Assembly (NCBI GenBank): GCA_900119535.1
Contig: FPJT01000004.1
Location: forward strand, 62,001-126,000
DNA length: 64,000 bases
Direction: 5' to 3'
DNA from: Ruminococcus sp. XPD3002
Lineage (GTDB): Bacteria; Bacillota; Clostridia; Oscillospirales; Ruminococcaceae
The notes below the pieces were generated by a model that made no database searches, was not told the DNA's origin, and saw nothing but the letters and a program-made list of their open reading frames with translations. This document shows positions 61,470 through 64,000 of the stretch, piece after piece; the stretch's first letter is position 1, and each line of letters opens with the position of its first letter. Made by a program: the position numbers and the translations under genes.

Positions 61470-62105
61470 AATGCGTAATGCGTAATTATGGTGTTCATGT
61501 CGGGGACGTATCTGAATGTGGGTATTCGTACAATCGCCACAACCCTGATACCATGTAGGGGCGCATTCCGTGCGCCCTTTTTAATTCGGAATTCGGAATG
61601 CGGAATTATTGTGTCCCCTGTCGGGGACGAATCTGAATGTGGGTATTCGTACAATCATCACAACCCTGATACCATGTAGGGGCCGCCTTCGGCGGTCCGT
61701 TGTATATGACCGTATATATTGGATCATGCGGGCTGCCAAAGGCAGCCCCTACAGGGGTTCTATAATTGTGTTTGGTCATCACGGGCGCACGGAATGCGCC
61801 CCTACGATTGTTTTACCATAAATGTACGGTTATCTGCGGACGGCCAATGGCCGTCCCTACACTGCTTTCTGATTTCTGAAAACTAAAGGGGCGATGTGGG
61901 TGACTCCCCACAGTGTGGGGAGATGTCAGCGAAGCTGACAGAGGGGACGGGCGACGGTTAGGAGTCGCCCCCTACACGGTATCAGGGTTGCATGCGGTTT
62001 TACGTGTAATGACGGGCGCACGGAATGCGCCCCTACACTGCTTTCTGCTTTCTGATTTCTGAAAACTAAAGGGGCGATGTAGGCATCGCCCCCTACAAAT
62101 CAAAT
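61470..62105. repeat. cluster of short GC-rich palindromes
   Basis: Modules GGGGCGCATTCCGTGCGCCC, GGGGCCGCCTTCGGCGGTCC, GGGCTGCCAAAGGCAGCCCC, GGCGCACGGAATGCGCCCC, GGACGGCCAATGGCCGTCCC, CCCCACAGTGTGGGGAG and GGGGCGATGTAGGCATCGCC occur with near-identical spacers (TCTGAATGTGGGTATTCG twice). It lies between yabP and the TPP riboswitch; no gene is supported. Confidence 0.9.
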
Positions 62106-62118
62106 GTGAACGATTTAT

Positions 62119-62163
62119 GAACGTCCTGCTCATCTTTACAGTGTGAGCAGTTGAGCAGTTGAA
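62119..62163 (+). repeat. left arm of a 45-bp inverted repeat flanking thiS-thiF
   Basis: It begins GAACGTCCTGCTCATC and runs into tandem GAGCAGTT octamers (two copies). The reverse complement recurs at 63202-63254, identical except for a third octamer. Confidence 0.9.
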
Positions 62164-62176
62164 CTTAAAAAAGTGC

Positions 62177-62205
62177 TTGCATTTTGTAAAACGATGTGAT
62201 ATAAT
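62177..62205 (+). promoter_or_regulatory. sigma-A type promoter for the thi operon
   Basis: TTGCAT (62177-62182), a 17-bp spacer, then TATAAT (62200-62205), just upstream of the riboswitch. Confidence 0.85.
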
Positions 62206-62213
62206 AGTCATCG

Positions 62214-62343
62214 ACAGGGGAGCTTGTATACAGGCTGAGAGGAAGGTGCAACCTTCGACCCTATTACCTGATTTGGATAATGCCAACGTAGGGAGCTGTA
62301 TGATGTTATGTCTGAGGGAGCTGCGTTTGCAGTTCCCTTTTTT
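62214..62343 (+). promoter_or_regulatory. TPP riboswitch with intrinsic terminator
   Basis: The aptamer shows the TPP hallmarks GGGGAGC, GCTGAGAGG, GACCC, ACCTGAT and GGATAATGCCAACGTAGGGA. GGGAGCTGC (62316-62324) pairs with GCAGTTCCC (62329-62337) before six Ts, forming the terminator. GGGAGCTGT at the aptamer end (62291-62299) can pair with the same GCAGTTCCC arm, an antiterminator. This gives an OFF switch: bound TPP uses CTGT in P1 and frees the terminator. Confidence 0.97.
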
Positions 62344-62364
62344 GTTATTTAAGGAGGTATTTCA

Positions 62365-62559
62365 ATGCTTACTATCAACGGTAAAGAATATGAATTCAAC
62401 GGCAGAACAGTCAGCGAGGTCATAGCAGAGCTTGGCTATAACGAACAGCAGATAGCTGTCGAGCTGAATGAATCCATAGTGCCAAAGGCTCAGTACAAGA
62501 GCACTGTCCTCTATGAGGGCGACCACCTTGAAGTAGTTCGCTTTGTGGGAGGAGGCTGA
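62365..62559 (+). CDS. thiS: sulfur carrier protein ThiS
   Basis: This 64-residue ubiquitin-fold protein begins MLTINGKEYEFNG and ends VRFVGGG. The C-terminal Gly-Gly carries the thiocarboxylate used to make the thiazole ring of thiamine. AAGGAGG precedes the ATG. It follows the TPP riboswitch and nearly touches thiF. Confidence 0.95.
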   Translation: MLTINGKEYEFNGRTVSEVIAELGYNEQQIAVELNESIVPKAQYKSTVLYEGDHLEVVRFVGGG

Positions 62560-62560
62560 T

Positions 62561-63199
62561 ATGTGCATCCCCACAAGAGAGGAAATGTATGCGGCACTTG
62601 CCGAACGTCACGGTGAGGAGCTTCAGAAGAAGCTTTCTGCCGCATCTGTCGCCGTCTGCGGACTCGGCGGACTCGGCTCGAATATTGCCATTGCACTTGC
62701 CCGTGCAGGCGTTGGGAGCCTTCACATAATCGACTTCGACAAGGTTGATATATCCAACCTCAACCGTCAGCAGTACTTCCCCGAACAGCTCGGTATGTTC
62801 AAGACTGATGCGCTTTACGATACACTGAAACGCATTGCGCCATACTGCGATATCACAAGGGACTGCATTAAACTCAACGATGAGAATATCCCCTCTCTCC
62901 TTACCGAGGATATCATTGCCGAGGCTTTCGATAAAGCCGACCAGAAGGCAATGCTTGTAAACTGTATACTGGAGAAGATGCCCGGAAAATACCTTGTATC
63001 GGGTTCGGGAATGGCAGGTATAGGCTCATCCAATACCATAAGAACAAGGCGCATAACAGAGCGCTTTTATCTCTGCGGCGACGGTGTTGCCGATGTTGCA
63101 GACGGTCTCGGACTGGTTTCATCAAGAGTTCTTGTATGTGCGGCTCACGAAGCAAATGCCATTATACGCATCATTGCAGGAGAAACCGATGCCTGCTGA
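62561..63199 (+). CDS. thiF: ThiS adenylyltransferase ThiF
   Basis: This 212-residue E1-like enzyme activates the ThiS C-terminus with ATP. The start MCIPTREEM is chosen for the preceding GGAGG inside the end of thiS. Motifs are the nucleotide loop VCGLGGLGSNIAIALARAGVG, DFDKVDISNLNRQQYF and KTDAL. It is a short ThiF without the zinc-binding MoeB extension, as in the clostridial thiSFGH type. It is cut off from thiG by about 660 bases of repeats. Confidence 0.93.
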   Translation: MCIPTREEMYAALAERHGEELQKKLSAASVAVCGLGGLGSNIAIALARAGVGSLHIIDFDKVDISNLNRQQYFPEQLGMFKTDALYDTLKRIAPYCDITRDCIKLNDENIPSLLTEDIIAEAFDKADQKAMLVNCILEKMPGKYLVSGSGMAGIGSSNTIRTRRITERFYLCGDGVADVADGLGLVSSRVLVCAAHEANAIIRIIAGETDAC

Positions 63200-63201
63200 C
63201 A

Positions 63202-63254
63202 TTCAACTGCTCAACTGCTCAACTGCTCACACTGTAAAGATGAGCAGGACGTTC
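63202..63254 (-). repeat. right arm of the inverted repeat flanking thiS-thiF
   Basis: It reads TTCAACTGC then tandem TCAACTGC-type octamers (three copies), followed by TCACACTGTAAAGATGAGC and AGGACGTTC. It is the inverse of 62119-62163 plus one octamer. Confidence 0.9.
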
Positions 63255-63289
63255 ACAATTTGTTCATATTCATGAACAAAGAGCGCAGA

Positions 63290-63500
63290 TATCAGAAAGC
63301 AGAAAGCAGTGTAGGGACGACCACTGGTCATCCGCAGATAACCATATAATTATGGTAAAACAATTGTAGGGGCGCATTCCGTGCGCCTGTGATATCCTCG
63401 ATAAATAGGAATAGAACATTGTAGGGACGGCGATTCGCCGTCCGTTTTCCCCCATATCTGCATTATACATGCGGACGGCCAATGGTCGTCCCCACAATGG
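63290..63500. repeat. short GC-rich palindromes between thiF and thiG
   Basis: It contains GGGACGACCACTGGTCATCC, GGGGCGCATTCCGTGCGCC, GGACGGCGATTCGCCGTCC and GGACGGCCAATGGTCGTCCC. The order and spacers match the block at 57.5-57.7 kb, including the ATAAATAGGAATAGAACATT-type spacer. Confidence 0.88.
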
Positions 63501-63805
63501 TATCAGGGTTACAGGTGGATGTACGTGTAATGACGGGCGCACGGAATGCGCCCCTACACTGCTTTCTACTTTCTGATTTCTGAAAACTAAAGGGGCGATG
63601 TAGGCATCGCCCCCTACAGGGTATCAGGGTTACAGGTGGATGTACGTGTAATGACGGGCGCACGGAATGCGCCCCTACACTGCTTTCTACTTTCTGATTT
63701 CTGAAAACTAAAGGGGCGATGTAGGCATCGCCCCCTACAGGGTATCAGGGTTACAGGTGGATGTACGTGTAATGACGGGCGCACGGAATGCGCCCCTACA
63801 CTACT
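63501..63805 (+). repeat. 121-bp tandem repeat array, 2.5 copies
   Basis: Units begin TATCAGGGTTACAGGTGG at 63501, 63622 and 63743, an exact 121-bp period. Each contains GGGCGCACGGAATGCGCCCC, TTTCTGATTTCTGAAAAC and GGGGCGATGTAGGCATCGCC. The third unit is partial, ending in TCTGATCTCTGATCTCTG. A diverged single unit lies at about 61.98-62.10 kb. No gene is seen. Confidence 0.95.
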
Positions 63806-63862
63806 TTCTGATCTCTGATCTCTGATTTCTCAATTACGCATTAAATAAAAGGAGTAATAAAC

Positions 63863-64000
63863 ATGAATGACGATAAGCTTATCATAGGCGGAAGGGAGTT
63901 CAGCTCCCGATTCATACTGGGTTCGGGAAAATATTCCCTCAACCTCATAAAGGCTGCTGTAGAGTATGCAGGTGCAGAGATAATAACCCTTGCAGTACGC
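63863..64000 (+). CDS. thiG: thiazole synthase ThiG (partial, runs off the window)
   Basis: Forty-six codons are visible from an ATG preceded by AAAGGAG. The start [20 protein letters not shown] with [27 protein letters not shown] is the conserved beginning of ThiG, which builds the thiazole phosphate from ThiS thiocarboxylate, dehydroglycine and deoxyxylulose phosphate. It is the expected next gene after thiS-thiF but is separated from them by a repeat array. Confidence 0.93.
   Translation, partial: MNDDKLIIGGREFSSRFILGSGKYSLNLIKAAVEYAGAEIITLAVR

Noticed and set aside
61364..63663. Several 60-100 codon reading frames within the palindrome clusters, such as 61364-61654, 61972-62286 and 63270-63663
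   Set aside because: They follow the repeat modules in multiple frames, lack ribosome binding sites and repeat the same peptide between clusters, so they are by-products of the repeats.
63501..63805. Tandem repeats considered as a CRISPR array
   Set aside because: The 121-bp units are adjacent without unique spacers, contain several palindromes each, and no cas genes are present.
1..64000. tRNA or rRNA genes in the intergenic gaps
   Set aside because: No cloverleaf with a T-loop GTTCGA-type core or rRNA-like sequence was seen; this was by eye only, and a tRNA-scanning run would settle it.

Overview
The window looks like chromosome from a Ruminococcus-type member of the Clostridia (Oscillospiraceae). 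The evidence is internal: three separate loci encode dockerin domains, one with a cohesin-like module (a cellulosome-lineage trait). There are forespore and cortex genes (sigF operon, yabP/yabQ, ylmC), the FeFe-hydrogenase maturase HydG, a CotH-family protein, strong AGGAGG ribosome binding sites, and at least sixteen sigma-A type promoters with exactly 17-bp spacers. No tRNA, rRNA, CRISPR array or complete insertion sequence was seen.

Layout. 0.1-5.1 kb: PBP1A, an RNA methyltransferase, ComF and a redox-active protein, all leftward. 5.3-12.5 kb: small genes, a lipoprotein, Nnr (NAD(P)HX repair), PrmA and a secreted C39 peptidase with a dockerin. 12.5-16.9 kb: a MoxR-DUF58-transglutaminase operon. 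17-20.5 kb: two paralogous membrane proteins, then tsf, a small unknown gene and rpsB. 20.7-23.9 kb: YlmC, a 49-residue sorting-signal-like protein, HydG, a TfoX-like protein and a TM1266-type regulator behind a terminator-bearing leader. 24-29 kb: the spoIIAA-spoIIAB-sigF operon converging on hemW-(two membrane proteins)-lepA. 29.5-38.5 kb: an epimerase, an alcohol dehydrogenase, a degenerate kinase with PASTA-like modules, a PLP enzyme, a GNAT protein and two tandem M42 peptidases. 39-45 kb: pth-mfd, a lipoprotein and a patatin. 45-48 kb: an SGNH hydrolase plus MBOAT acyltransferase pair. 48.3-51.3 kb: the most unusual locus, described below. 51.6-57.3 kb: CotH kinase, DUF1836 regulator, prohibitin and Fur. 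57.8-61.4 kb: a cohesin-like/dockerin protein, then the S1-divIC-yabQ-yabP cluster. 62-64 kb: a TPP riboswitch with thiS-thiF and, after a repeat array, the start of thiG.

The candidate new system is at 48.3-51.3 kb. A full-consensus promoter drives two exported dockerin proteins (315 and 276 aa) that carry seven and four copies of a YGP/YGPP motif (typically LYGPPS-V/F or LYGPPW-V/M-F) separated by Thr-rich linkers. A radical SAM enzyme with a SPASM-like C-terminus follows 19 bp later. The arrangement suggests a multi-core, radical-SAM-modified product built on cellulosome-type proteins. This is inference and has not been tested.

Intergenic DNA is dominated by repeats. One is a roughly 225-bp three-hairpin element with terminal inverted repeats (five copies, with compensatory changes in the stems). 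Another is a 159-bp MITE-like element lying between the MBOAT promoter and its gene. There is also a two-copy palindromic element and dense clusters of short GC-rich palindromes, including a 121-bp tandem array between thiF and thiG.
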